Assembly (NCBI GenBank): GCA_951394045.1
Contig: OX595988.1
Span: 2,805,352-2,869,351, forward strand
DNA from: Nitzschia sp. DOCU1
Lineage: Eukaryota; Bacillariophyta; Bacillariophyceae; Bacillariales; Bacillariaceae
Reading direction: 5' to 3'
Length of the DNA: 64,000 nt
The notes under the pieces: model-generated
The model's input: the letters and a program-made list of their open reading frames with translations, nothing else
The model's database searches: none
Told to the model about the DNA's origin: nothing
In this document: positions 20,901 to 30,334 of the stretch, piece by piece
Position numbering within the stretch: position 1 is the stretch's first letter
Layout: every line of letters starts with the position of its first letter
Program-made: the position numbers and the translations under genes

Positions 20901-21814
20901 CAACCCTGGCAATCTTTCAAGGTGCTTCCTGTCAGACATTACAGTGCCTCACGGCAGGAGATGATGAATGTGGCCTGCAAAGCAACGTTTCATGGTTTGC
21001 TGAATTAGGCGTCGAGTACTACGTCGCCGTGTCAAGTCGAGGCGAAGGGTCCTTTGATTTGATGCTCAACGAGATACCGAACGATGAGTTTGAATTCTCT
21101 CAGAAATTGCCTTTTGGCAACTCGGAAACCAGCGGTGTGATCCCCTCCTTTCCAGTCGCTGGTTTCGAGGATCCTTGTTTCGGGGTTGCTGCCGATTTTC
21201 CCGGCGCATGGTATTCTGTCCCCGGCACGGGATCACCAATGGAGTTTGACGTTTGCGGAGTTAACAGCACGACTCAGCAAATATCAGTGCTCACTGGAGG
21301 GGAGACGGATTTTGAATGCATTGGCTCGATTCAAGGAACTTGCTCTATGGTCTTCTACACTGTCTTCGGAGAAAATTATTCCGTTGTTGTTTCCGATGAG
21401 CCTGACACTGCAATCGAAGTTTCGGTCGCCAGCACAAATGATGAACAATGCAGCACGGCCGTAGGACCACTTACGGTTGGCTCCTCTGTCCAAGGGAGTG
21501 TGGTCGGCGCGACCGCGGAACTTGAAGACGTTTGCGATGGTATAACCAACCGTGGCGCCGGAGTGTGGTTCAAAGCCATCGGTACCGGTGAATTCGTGAC
21601 GGCTTCCACCTGCTCGGAGTTTACAGATTTTGATACTCAAATATCAGTCTACGCGGGAGATGATTGTTCCAATCTGAAATGCTTGGGCGGAAACGACGAC
21701 AATTGTGGTCTCAAAAGCTGGGTGACCTTCCCAACGAATGAAGGTGAAATTTTCCGGGTTCTAGTGAGCGGCAAAGGGACGAGTAAAGGGAATTTCGTTC
21801 TAAGTTTGACGTGA
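17936..21814 (+). CDS. Single-pass membrane protein with eight repeated beta-rich ectodomains
   Basis: This 1,292-residue protein starts at the ATG at 17936. The first 190 residues are hydrophilic, with a small internal repeat and a Gln run. Then comes one transmembrane helix (AVLVLLVLIIGGVVGGIL, near residue 200), preceded by KKRR, which favours the N-terminus inside. Eight tandem units of 115-140 residues follow, each with W-Y-GTG, S-C, D-T-QLSV, G-C-LQC, C-G--S, Y-Y-I-VHG and G-F-L. Units 1, 3, 6 and 8 keep the pattern best; unit 7 is the most diverged. It stops right after the last unit, with no C-terminal anchor. It is clearly paralogous to the minus-strand gene at 13898-17260 and the two are divergent. 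Its 3' end converges on the ankyrin gene, with 72 bases between stops. Confidence 0.87.
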   Translation: MGRDPQGRISSSKSRILVPTNDESVILPDKVPETLLLVNTTSTAKSHEDSTTTSNNNLSPSNLTILEDLQRDEEELSPRMRNSSTHPKSNMLRSPSTEEAVNTEALILDVIVDTVTKQQVKDVIVDTVTRQQQQQQQEGAAKMRNAGNKNNNGHRRRQVEHNAQDQILKDLEEAAEFVPAKKDSGGNQKKRRIVYAVLVLLVLIIGGVVGGILAAGKDSNEKDASESEKAPTAAPGSIDDLLQVSRDVCTEAVEINAPQTIVGTTEEAMPDDDAPVCGDLQNNGRGVWYFLQGTGVLLSVSTCDDTSTTTTNFDTQLSVYQATSSGCNTLQCIAANDQSSFCGQNGSHLTFLAQEGERYYILVHGNRNSDGIFALTVQDQKLNDKCSKSIELPDVSSADTAVYQFGTTKFAPKDAEIPPECNNVPYTSTGAWFVFRALESKFVQATLHDLDGRISIFTGSCLKLQCVTASNSASVLWTTQTGAAYFIYVHGVGNTVGDFTLSLLPGSALERDPNAATNIQCDMAASLGNNSSWFGPIDAQAVGNTDQGLVANVPPCGNQVWSTAKGLWYWVLGTGKPLIASTCDPPESQEEDEFDTQISVFTGDCVNLQCVDGGDQNCGMQSSVVWRTEDKTGYYIFVHGYEGRVGSFQLRVQELDPTSSSSSTNMDCANAIEVDLDGVTILGSTSGSLFQPVGECSGTDVTAPSAWYKVVGTGTAIMASTKLSNQIARMQVYSGGCESLNCLSASRVVGEAEQESITWQSEVGVVYYLQIFGPGDFSLKIEQSLDNYVCGGVSETLQIGQTVLGHTIFSQDGEGGIGGLRQTCVANEPGAWYRVEVDKTMTLAASVCAPMSTTFDAVVQVLETAGGNDCDFVRCFTNNGQSCGPGSASTWNATAGSTYYILVHGSESDQYGNFALQVGLATSFCDNALPLTISQAVSGSTGGAVKPTEALLCQASQLLVDGPTIWYSFNGTGSVVEATTCGMSTQVDTTLAIFQGASCQTLQCLTAGDDECGLQSNVSWFAELGVEYYVAVSSRGEGSFDLMLNEIPNDEFEFSQKLPFGNSETSGVIPSFPVAGFEDPCFGVAADFPGAWYSVPGTGSPMEFDVCGVNSTTQQISVLTGGETDFECIGSIQGTCSMVFYTVFGENYSVVVSDEPDTAIEVSVASTNDEQCSTAVGPLTVGSSVQGSVVGATAELEDVCDGITNRGAGVWFKAIGTGEFVTASTCSEFTDFDTQISVYAGDDCSNLKCLGGNDDNCGLKSWVTFPTNEGEIFRVLVSGKGTSKGNFVLSLT
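18260..18331 (+). repeat. Internal tandem repeat, 39-base unit in the cytoplasmic part
   Basis: A DVIVDTVT-QQ unit occurs twice (18260-18292 and 18299-18331), separated by two codons and followed by a Gln run. The DNA copies differ at a few sites, so the duplication is recent but not brand new. Confidence 0.8.
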
Positions 21815-21886
21815 TGCAAGACGGTGGTTCTGCTACTAAAAGCTAATAGAAGCGCAAAGAATATCATGCTTCCTTTCCAGCAGTCC

Positions 21887-22989
21887 CTATTCGTTTCGGA
21901 TGGAAGTCTCGAGACTCTCATGGTGCTCGGTAATCTCTAGCAGCCGAACAACCTCCTCTGGGCAGTGCTTGCTCTCCACCGCGATATCCAAAGGCGTCTT
22001 TCCGTCCACGTTCTTCTCAAAAATGGAGTCTGGGTGAAGACACAAGAGCTGTGTCATGACGGTCGGCGAACATCCCATCATGGCTGCAGCGTGGATGGGT
22101 AGGTTACCATGTTTCTTTTCCTTGGCATGAACCAGGAAGTCAGCAAGGGAACTCTGAATTAACATCGCTACTAAATTCTCGTTCGGATGATTCTTCAAGG
22201 CCAAGTGAAGTGCAGTTTCGCCGAATTTGTTCGTAAGACGTAGAAGGTCTTCCCGATGGCCGTGCAGTATGGTCTCGATAACGGCACAGGTGGCACCATT
22301 CTCGATAGCCATCAACAAAGGGTAGCTGCCGTCCCTAACCTGTTCGCCAAGTGAATACCTGGTCGCAGCTAATTCCAGATTGGACTTCTCAGCCATATCA
22401 GATACGAAATGCAAGTGGGGATTCTCGTGGCCGTCGTCAGAATTGTTGGGGGATGAGCGTCGCTGGACCATGTGACCCATCTGCAACGAAGGAGTACCAA
22501 AAGACAACAGTGAGAATAGCAGTTTCGGATCATTACAACATCCATGGACAACCATTTGCCACCCACCTTGGTACGAGTCTCAAGAGCTTGCGGGTACGCT
22601 TCGATTAGTACAGCGATGACGGGCTCGTTTCTTGGGGCATTTCGACACGCCATGTGCAAAGGCATTAAGCCTTCCTTGTTCTTCGCAGAGACAGCCACGG
22701 GGCAGGCTTCGAGAAGGGCGCGAATCACCTCTACTGACATTTCCGGATGGCTTGCAGCGATATGAAGCGGATTGTTTCCATCCACGTCCTGGTCCGCGAC
22801 AGTCTGGGGGCAGGCGTCCAACAATGCCTGAATCACATCAACGGGAGGATTGCCCCAGCAAGCGATATGCAGCGGGGTGGACCCATGATCATCAACCATC
22901 AATGCTTCCTCGGCGCAAGCATGTGCAAGTTTCACAACCGTAGAGCTTTTTTGATGTTGGCAAGCATCGTGAAGTCGAGTCCAAGTCAT
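21887..22989 (-). CDS. Ankyrin-repeat protein (two exons)
   Basis: Exons 22989-22567 and 22480-21887 join in phase 0 over an 86-base intron (donor GTGGGT, acceptor TTGCAG), giving 338 residues. Ankyrin units are clear throughout: GSTPLHIACWGNP, GNNPLHIAASHPE, GLMPLHMACRNAP, GETALHLALKNHP, GNLPIHAAAMMG, GKTPLDIAVESKH. About seven to eight units fill the protein, with a polar insert just after the splice. There is no other domain, signal peptide or membrane segment, so it is probably a soluble interaction scaffold. Its partner is unknown. Reading either exon alone gives a false tail. Confidence 0.87.
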
Positions 22990-23420
22990 GATGATGTTAT
23001 TTCAGCGAAAATATCAAGAATTTGTTCTGGGAAATGTAGTGCTGTTGTATTTTTAGTTCTGTTGTAGCATTTTGTGACAGAATGACCTAGGACTCTTGGA
23101 GCCCCGAAGCCACACAAGAATGCTTGAGTTCTCAATGCATTGACGGGATGCACCACAAGAGATATTTGACAATGCGGGGAGGAATAGTAGATTCCCTTCT
23201 CGTTTTGACAACGAGAACAATGATGGAATCACATCAGATTTCATCGTGTCGTGTGGGTGGTGTCAGAAAGTGGTCGATTGGCGCGATCGACTCCATCATC
23301 TGGTCGACATCTTTGACCACGATAGTTCAATATCCATGATACATAGGTGTTAGCAATACTTTCATTCTTGAACCCTACGAAATTCTTCGTCGCCAAAAAT
23401 CGGCGAGCGCTCATAGGCGG
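22990..23420. promoter_or_regulatory. Divergent upstream region, ankyrin and HRDC genes
   Basis: About 430 bases between divergent starts. Short frames on both strands have no support. Promoters are expected; none was identified by motif. Confidence 0.35.
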
Positions 23421-24260
23421 ATGCTTCGGTGGTTGTCATCATTCGCAGAAGCATCACAAAATGGCGATAGCAGCAATTCTCATTTCAATTTCGAAATTGA
23501 TTGTGAAGCAACCATGTATGCATACAGAACTCCATCCCGAAAACCACCACGACAACGAAGCAAAAGATGTACTCGAGAAGGCGACAAATTCGAGTTGTCA
23601 CCAACCAGTCAAGCGACCTGCCGTAAATGCATGAAAAAAATCACAAAAGGCAGCAAACGCGTTGGCAAAGAAGTTTACGATGACAAGTATGGGTGGTTTC
23701 ACAAATACTACCATGAGCAGTGTTCACCATTTTTAGAGCAAAAACTCAACCTCCCTGGAGGAAGATCCTCTCAAGATGAAATTGCCCACCAGAAGAAAAG
23801 GGAAGTGGAAACTCAAGCGCTTATTCGCGAGCGTCACGAGCTACGTGAACGACTTAGGCAACTTCGCATGGGGTTTGCTCGGCGTCTGAACTGCGCGGAT
23901 GCTTGCTATTTAATTTTCGACAACAAAACGCTTGATGATATTGTCGTCAAGTTGCCCACCAACAAGAGTGAAATGCTATCTGTCTGGGGTATCGGGGAAC
24001 AAAAGTACCAGAAGTTTGGCGATAGCATCATCTGGGTAGTCAGACAGTTCAAAAAAGAATCAGTATCACACTATACCAGCAATGCAACGGCTATTCGTCA
24101 GTTGGATGTTTCTTTCAACGATGCTGCGGATGACGACACTAGTGATGATATCGTGGTAGGAGAAGAGCTGACGATTGATGAAATTATTCGTCGCAAGTTT
24201 GAACATGCCAAGCAAAACAACTATGTCATTGATATTGATTCACCCGGCCAATTTGTTTGA
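23421..24260 (+). CDS. PARP-type zinc finger plus HRDC domain protein
   Basis: This frame codes 279 residues from the ATG at 23421; a second ATG at 23514 (MYAYRTPSRKPP) may be the real start, as the first 31 residues look weak. A basic N-terminus leads to a zinc-finger-like CRKC...HEQC block at about 66-101 (C-x2-C, 27 residues, H-x2-C), which matches the CCHC plan of PARP-type fingers that sense DNA breaks. A helical linker follows. Residues 140-215 fit an HRDC domain, with LRQLRMGFARRLN, PTNKSEMLSVWGIGEQKYQKFGDSIIWVVRQF. HRDC domains occur in RecQ helicases and RNase D and bind nucleic acid. No helicase or nuclease motif is present. The pairing of the two domains without a catalytic part suggests a DNA-damage accessory factor; that is inference. 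Confidence 0.72.
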   Translation: MLRWLSSFAEASQNGDSSNSHFNFEIDCEATMYAYRTPSRKPPRQRSKRCTREGDKFELSPTSQATCRKCMKKITKGSKRVGKEVYDDKYGWFHKYYHEQCSPFLEQKLNLPGGRSSQDEIAHQKKREVETQALIRERHELRERLRQLRMGFARRLNCADACYLIFDNKTLDDIVVKLPTNKSEMLSVWGIGEQKYQKFGDSIIWVVRQFKKESVSHYTSNATAIRQLDVSFNDAADDDTSDDIVVGEELTIDEIIRRKFEHAKQNNYVIDIDSPGQFV

Positions 24261-24744
24261 CTCTCTACACCTCAAGTCCACCACTGGCTGAAATTCATGT
24301 TTTTGAGTAATTTATATGTTGTATGTGCATGAGCATGCCCTTGGCTTTCGGTGATCATGATCAGTTTCCTTGTTCGGTTGGGGACGAGCGGGGAACTACG
24401 ATACTAGAACCAAACAGAAATCAAATAAACCAACAAATCCAAGGAATGCCTCTAGTAGAATGTGAAAAGGGGCGGTAGAAAAGGGCGAGACAAGGACCAC
24501 CATTGAAGTATTCGACTGGCACGATCATTGGAATTGACGCAATATTTTTGGTCGCCACCCGTAGTGCAATATGGTACATACATAGGTAATAGCAATCCTC
24601 GTTCTGACGTTTGTCGCTCCTATCATCGTCATCGCCGCATCTCCGCACGCATTCTTTCGAATTCACGGCACCATTTTAGTTTGCATCCATTCTCAGCTCA
24701 CTCTTTCATGCTCACAAAGAATCCGTAGAGGCCAATACGGCAAA
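24261..24744. promoter_or_regulatory. Intergenic upstream of the cupin gene
   Basis: About 480 bases lie between two same-strand genes. It is AT-rich near 24290-24340. No further gene is supported. Confidence 0.35.
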
Positions 24745-25488
24745 ATGAAGATCAATGCTAATTTCAAGGCCTTTGCTGGCATGAATTTTGATGCCGGCAA
24801 ATACATCTCGTCCCCAGCGTACGGTGTAAATCGATTCATGTTGGATCGCATCGGCGATGAGAAAGCCCGAGCCACCACGATCGTCGAATATCATCCCAAC
24901 TCCAAGTTTCCTGAGCACGAACACATTGGAGGAGAAGAGTTTCTGGTTCTAAAAGGCACTTTCAAGGATCAATTTGGAGAGTTCCCAGCCGGCACGTATG
25001 TTCGAAACCCGATCGGATCGATTCATTCCCCTTGGGTCGACGAGGATGGTTGCGTCATTATGGTGAAACTTTTGCAAATGGCAGACACGGGAGAGGGAAC
25101 AACCCCATTGCATGTTAACTTTGAAAGGGACAAAGGAGAGCCAACGGAATATGGTTCCGTACTGCAAATGTATAAGAACGATGTCACTGGCGAGCAGGTA
25201 TTTATGGTTCGGCTGAACCCCGACGCGGCCTTTCCGACAGACGAATTGGCGCAAGGTGGGGAAGAGCTTTTTGTGTACGATGGATCAATAAAGGCAGAAG
25301 ATGAAGATTATGTCAAGTGGGGTTGGATGCGATTCCCAACGGGTGACCCGACGGACAAGCGAAAAACTCTAGCTGCCGGTAAACAGGGAGCTTGCGTCTT
25401 TCGAAAGACAGGGCACTTGACCGAAAAGTCACTAGGGATGGAGAAAATCAGAATTGATCCCGAAACAGAGCAAGTATTGGCCCAATAA
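24745..25488 (+). CDS. ChrR-like double-cupin protein
   Basis: This 247-residue protein holds two cupin modules. The first has EYHPNSKFPEHEHIGGEEFLVLKGTFKDQFGEFPAGTYVRNP, i.e. H-x-H, a following E, and the G-F-AG-Y-RNP turn of ChrR-type cupins. The second (about 150-235) has PTDELAQGGEELFVYDG but lacks the histidine pair, so it is likely structural. The first site could bind zinc, iron or manganese. In bacteria ChrR cupins act as anti-sigma factors for singlet oxygen; here no sigma-binding part is present, so a stand-alone metal-binding or small-molecule role is more likely. No leader peptide is seen. It is convergent with the pseudouridine synthase gene, with 58 bases between stops. Confidence 0.82.
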   Translation: MKINANFKAFAGMNFDAGKYISSPAYGVNRFMLDRIGDEKARATTIVEYHPNSKFPEHEHIGGEEFLVLKGTFKDQFGEFPAGTYVRNPIGSIHSPWVDEDGCVIMVKLLQMADTGEGTTPLHVNFERDKGEPTEYGSVLQMYKNDVTGEQVFMVRLNPDAAFPTDELAQGGEELFVYDGSIKAEDEDYVKWGWMRFPTGDPTDKRKTLAAGKQGACVFRKTGHLTEKSLGMEKIRIDPETEQVLAQ

Positions 25489-25546
25489 AGAATTTTTATT
25501 GATAGAATCTCGTTCCTGATAGTCTAGCAACTTTATGAAAGACGAG

Positions 25547-26659
25547 CTATATTTCAAAGTCGCCATGACGAACATCCACGAGGAAAAGTCCGTGTGCCGG
25601 TGCCATTGGGGGAGCTAGTCTTCGATCCTTGGCCTGGAGCAACTCTCGAACATCCTCGGCCTTTAGTTTTCGTCTTCCCACTTCCACAAGGCATCCTACC
25701 ATGTTGCGGACTTGCCGGTATAGGAAGGAACTCCCCACAATTGAAACGGTAACAAGCTGTGGACAAGACGACGGCTCGGGCTTGCCACCACCAAGATTTA
25801 GCAAACCCGACGAATCCATACCCCAAAACAACGGTGGACCATAGGGACAAGAATTCACGTGGATAGAATCAATACGGACTATCGGCGATTGTCGTTGACA
25901 ATTGGCTCCACGAAAGGACGAGAAGTCATGTGTCCCTTCAAGCTCACGAGCAGCTTTTTGCATTTCCTCAATATCCAAATGGCATCCTTTGCCTCGTATT
26001 CTCCATGACCGATCCCACTCAAATGGGACGCCCCAGTCACTATCCATTCCTTCAAAGCTAAGCATTCGATAAATGTAGGTCCGTTGCGTCGCGCTGAACC
26101 GAGCATTCCAATCCACCTGAGGTGGCTGGCTGGGATCTTGGAGGGAAAATGGATTGTCCATAAAATCAGGAGCATGCTTAGCTGATAATATTCGCAACTC
26201 ATCGCTGACAGAGTGTCGCCTCCAATCATCTTCTTCAAACGTGGAAAAAGTCGACAAGCGAGTCTGCTTTTGCCTTCGGGACCCGTAGGAAATATCTTGA
26301 CTCCAGCTTGTCGTCTGGCGCGTCAGCTTTTGATTCAAACCCTTGTGCAACTTTTGCAGGAAACGATCCCGCTCGGTTTCGCCTTCGGTCTGAACATCAA
26401 CATGAAATGTGTTTTTCAAGGCGTGAACACCACGATCCGTTCGAGAGCTGACTTGGATATTCTCCCAACGACCACCAAATAGACTGTCCAGGGCTTCACG
26501 GATCCGACCCTCAACCGACCGATATCCTCTCAAATCAGTTCCATCGGGAAGAATGGAATCTTCCTGATTGGCATGATAGGAGAATCCAAGAAATGACGAG
26601 CCATGATATTGAACTGCCAGTGCGTATCGCTTGAAGCCATCAGCACGACGAAGCGACAT
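25547..26659 (-). CDS. tRNA pseudouridine synthase, TruA family
   Basis: This 370-residue enzyme turns uridine into pseudouridine in tRNA, in bacterial TruA at positions 38-40. The start is at once followed by the family opening YALAVQYHGSSFLGFSYH. The catalytic aspartate sits in SSRTDRGVHAL (D75). Further blocks are RTYIYRML, LEGTHDFSSFRGANCQ, and near the end VSIVGSSFLYRQVRNMVGCLVEVG, the family's C-terminal signature. A Ser/Arg-rich insert of about 60 residues (roughly 115-170) lengthens it relative to bacterial TruA (about 270). No clear targeting leader is visible, so nuclear, cytosolic or mitochondrial placement is open. It is divergent from the GH16 gene. Confidence 0.92.
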   Translation of the reverse strand: MSLRRADGFKRYALAVQYHGSSFLGFSYHANQEDSILPDGTDLRGYRSVEGRIREALDSLFGGRWENIQVSSRTDRGVHALKNTFHVDVQTEGETERDRFLQKLHKGLNQKLTRQTTSWSQDISYGSRRQKQTRLSTFSTFEEDDWRRHSVSDELRILSAKHAPDFMDNPFSLQDPSQPPQVDWNARFSATQRTYIYRMLSFEGMDSDWGVPFEWDRSWRIRGKGCHLDIEEMQKAARELEGTHDFSSFRGANCQRQSPIVRIDSIHVNSCPYGPPLFWGMDSSGLLNLGGGKPEPSSCPQLVTVSIVGSSFLYRQVRNMVGCLVEVGRRKLKAEDVRELLQAKDRRLAPPMAPAHGLFLVDVRHGDFEI

Positions 26660-27130
26660 TCTTCTTACGATGGGGCGTTCAATCGGCCCCGAACCTATTT
26701 CGTTGTGTGGAAGGAATCATAACGAAGGCTACAGAGACGATGCTTCAATGGCCTAAAGCGGCGTTGGGATGGTTGGGAACAACAAAGATCTTTTATGGCG
26801 CCGCTGTCATCTTCAAGACCAAAAAAGCGAAAGATATTTTATGATATTCGGGTCAGTGTAGTCGAAAGATCAAACAAACTGTCATAGGTACAATCAGTGC
26901 AGTGGGCATGGTGTACATTACATTGCGCGTAGCGGCACGTCACTGCGCGTCACAGCGAAAAAACTCGCCCAGTACGAACTCTCGTAGATTTCTACGCATG
27001 TCAACCTGCGAGTGCACGAGTGAACGCCGCTGGAACGTTCGACAAAGTTCGAACCCTTCGCCTCTATGCAAATCCCCTGCCTCTCGCTCCACGCCATCAC
27101 AAAATTCCAACAAACATCACAACTTCGACC
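26660..27130. promoter_or_regulatory. Divergent upstream region, TruA and GH16 genes
   Basis: About 470 bases between divergent starts, with a CGCG-containing stretch near 26925-26950. No element was identified with confidence. Confidence 0.35.
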
Positions 27131-29073
27131 ATGAAGAACGGAAGATTTCTTCTATTGCTGCTATCGCAGTTAAATGCATCAACTTATTCCAATTGGATCG
27201 ATCCAGATACACCTGAAAACCTACACACGACTCTCCCGTATTCTCATGGTGATAAACGATCGTACGAACTCGTGTTTTCGGACGAGTTTAACGTCCCTGA
27301 CAGGACTTTTGAGGATGGTGCCGACCCTCGATGGACGGCCATGAATAAGAATGACTTTACAAATAACCCTCTTCACTATTACAGTCATGATGCTGTTCGG
27401 TCGCAAAATGGAACCATGCGCATAAAACTCAGCGTCGAGCCCAGGGATGATTTGTATTCGCTGGGTGAGCCTGGCGTCGAATACAAAGAATTCCAATCAG
27501 GCATGGTACAAAGCTGGAACAAATTTTGTTTCACTGGGGGTGTTGTCGAATTCTCTGCCAAGATGCCTGGAGCGTCCAATGTTGCTGGTTTGTGGCCGGC
27601 TATTTGGATGATGGGAAATCTGGGCCGAGCTACCTATGGTAAGAACAGTCGTGTCATTGCATTTGGTTGCACTTTTGTGTGGCGTGCTCTTACCCGGCTT
27701 TCCTCTCGTTTATAGTCGGTTCGACTGAGAACATGTGGCCATTTTCCACCAATGTTTGCGATGAACGCACCAAAGACAGTCAGTTGATCAACTCGTGCAA
27801 CAATGCAGAGAGATTTCCTGGCATGCCTGCGGGGCGCGGCCGAGGTGCACCTGAGATTGATATCTTGGAAGTCATGATGATGGACGAGTACTTTACCAAT
27901 CCAATTCTAAGCACTTCCCTCCAAATTTCGCCGGGAGTGCCCGACGACAAGAGGCCAGCGTTGGGCCACGAGCCGACTAAAGTACGTACAAATCTTGATC
28001 ATGGATTTCGTTTCTTTGAAAGCTGGGGCTGACATTATCTTTACATTGTCGCTACTTACTTGGGGCAGAAACAAACATGGTATTCCCCAAAGTTTGGCGA
28101 AAACGCTACTCGCAACACCTATTTTTACGGAACCGTGTCATACCCCATGGATCAAACCAAAATTCCCTATCGCACCGACTCTTTGTCGGCCAATATTGCT
28201 TTGAATCAAGACTTTTTTGAAAACTTTCATAATTTCCGCGTCGAGTGGGAGCCACCAGCAGAGTCAGGCTTTGGTGGCTACGTCAAGTGGTTCATTGACG
28301 GAAAACTCGTCACGGCAGTATATGGTGACGACCTTCAACGCACAACGCAGGCTGAAATTCCTAGTGAACCAATGTATTTGGTCATGAACCTTGCCGTTTC
28401 GAAAGATTGGGGTTTTCCGGATGCATATTATAAGAATTGTCCGAAAAAGTGCTGGAGCTGTCTGGATCCCAAGTGTGCATGTGCCCTACCAAAGGGATTC
28501 TGTGACGCGATTCCCACCTCTATGGAAATTGATTCAGTCCGTGTCTATCAACCCGTCAATGAACGGGGCTACTCCTTAGGATGCTCGCCGCCCAATCGGC
28601 CGACAAAGGAATTCATTGAGAGCCAAAAGGAAGTGTACAAGCTTGCCGGGGATGAAAATCCTCTAAAGGAGGTTGCGATTGGGGGCGGCGCATGTCAAAC
28701 GGACCGTGATTGCGGTACAGCTGAAAGGGGAGTATGTGATTTCAACGCAACGTGTCTTTGTGCCGCGAATTGGACGGGACCGCATTGCCTCGCTCCTGGT
28801 GGCTTTGACGAATGGACCGATCCATACTACTTTTCCGGAAGCGGTGGGCTTGAATGGACCTTTGTTCTGGTACTCCTCTTGTGCGTGGTCATTATTTTTC
28901 AGTGGAAATCGGTGGCATGGGACAAGTCCGAAAAACAAATGTACCGGATCTTGGCCACTTTGTCCACGTCGCACGAAGATTTGCAAACAGCAAGGGATTC
29001 TTCGCTTCCGTTTGATTCTTATCAGCAAGGATGCGTACCAAAGGTAGCGACCACTCCACTTGTAGAGCCATAG
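27131..29073 (+). CDS. KRE6/SKN1-type GH16 beta-glucan synthesis protein (three exons)
   Basis: Exons 27131-27638, 27716-27981 and 28069-29073 join with GTAAGA and GTACGT donors and TATAG and GGCAG acceptors, giving about 592 residues. A signal peptide starts at once (MKNGRFLLLLLSQLNA). The GH16 fold shows LVFSDEFN, GGVVEFSAKMPG, GLWPAIWMMGNLGRATY, and the catalytic EIDILE at 216-221, with both glutamates intact. Later blocks FRVEWEP and GYVKWFIDGKLV and the Cys-rich CPKKCWSCLDPKC are typical of the SKN1 group. The C-terminus adds an EGF-like cysteine cluster (CQTDRDCG...CLCAANWTGPHC), a single membrane helix and a short tail. In diatoms, relatives are linked to branching of chrysolaminarin (beta-1,3/1,6-glucan). 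Type I topology here, with the enzyme lumenal, fits that role. Confidence 0.9.
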
Positions 29074-29257
29074 AAACTTTTGAGATGTATTGATTTTCAC
29101 AATGATGTACTGTAGCGACTGGAACTTTCTTCGAACTGGAAGATTCAGGGGATCAACTTGCCAGAAGTAGATGCATACATGCTAGCCAGATCTGAGTTTG
29201 GTAGCAGGATCTCCAACTCGAAGGTTGCAGCTCCCACCCGTGTTGAAATTTCATTGC

Positions 29258-30334
29258 TTATGAATATGTCAAATTAGCATCAACAAGAAACTGGGGAAAC
29301 CTGTATTTGCGCCGACAATCGTCATCCCAAATATCACCGTTTGCCCGTACTCGGTAAAAGCAAAGATTGTCTTTCTTCGTCACATTCGGAATATGCTTCA
29401 GCACAAAATCATTCAGGAAGAACTCCGAATGCATCTTTATCCATGGATGCCGTGGTGTATAGCACGGGACACTTGGGTATCGACTCTTAGCCCAAATGTG
29501 AGCATTCTCGTATGTACCATAAAACATTCGATCGTTCACCAAAAAGCCGAAACTCGGAATAACAGCGTCGCCGTCAAAGATATCAATTGGTGTGACATAT
29601 TGAACGTCGGACCGAAATAGTCCTACTCGCTCGTATTCGATACCTCGTCGTTGTTCATTTTCCTCCATCAAGTCCCAAACTCGTTCAATACTATGCCACT
29701 TTTGAAAAATGTTAGTCACACCGATAGAGGAGATATCAACGTAGGACCAGTCTTACACAACGCTGCGTACCTGTTTATACATATTCTCAAGGGCCACCTG
29801 GTCCCATCCTAGGGTCTTGCGTGGAAGCATCTCAGGTCCAGCATAATAGCCCATGTTCCGTTTTGCGAAGAATTCTTCCCGTGTATCCATAACTACGTTG
29901 CTTGTCAGATCAAAGACTTCAGTCGGGTCAACTGTGTTGTCAATTTCACCTGTTCTAGGGTTTGATATCGACGTGATGTTATAGTTGTGTACGTAGATAT
30001 CACATCTGCCATTTTCAGATACTCCGAGAATATGCTCACGAATGGATGGAAGAACTATACCTCGGAACTGCTTTGCAAGCCCAAAGAAAAGCAGTGCACA
30101 TGGTTTTATATCACTGGTCGATTCTTGTCGTCTCGGTTCTCGTAAACTTTGAGTGGTAGAACAACTCACAAATTCACGCAGACGTCGCTTCCCTGATCCC
30201 GAGGCTCCACCAACATCGCCGGCATGAAGAAATTCGATTTTGTTATCCAACAACGAGAACTGCGCGAGAGAGTGTAATATAATTGCGACTGAGATGACCG
30301 TTCTCCCGTTACGGTAGCTCCTCGATGGCATCAT
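29258..30334 (-). CDS. Type II membrane glycosyltransferase-like protein, copy A (two exons)
   Basis: Exons 30334-29771 and 29698-29258 join over a 72-base intron in phase 0 (GTACGC donor, AAAAG acceptor), giving about 334 residues. The start chosen is the first true ATG (30334); a hydrophobic stretch (TVISVAIILHSLAQF) would act as a signal anchor, placing the rest in the Golgi lumen. The body has CALLFFGLAKQFR, CDIYVHNYN, NPRTGE, then after the splice WHSIERVW, VGLFRSDVQYVTPIDIF and a FLVNDRMFYGTYENA block. The FFGL start, the S-D-V-x-Y segment and the N-D-R site resemble an uncharacterised glycosyltransferase-like family in algae and large DNA viruses. No catalytic proof is visible. Copy B lies 0.8 kb away on the same strand. 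Confidence 0.7.
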
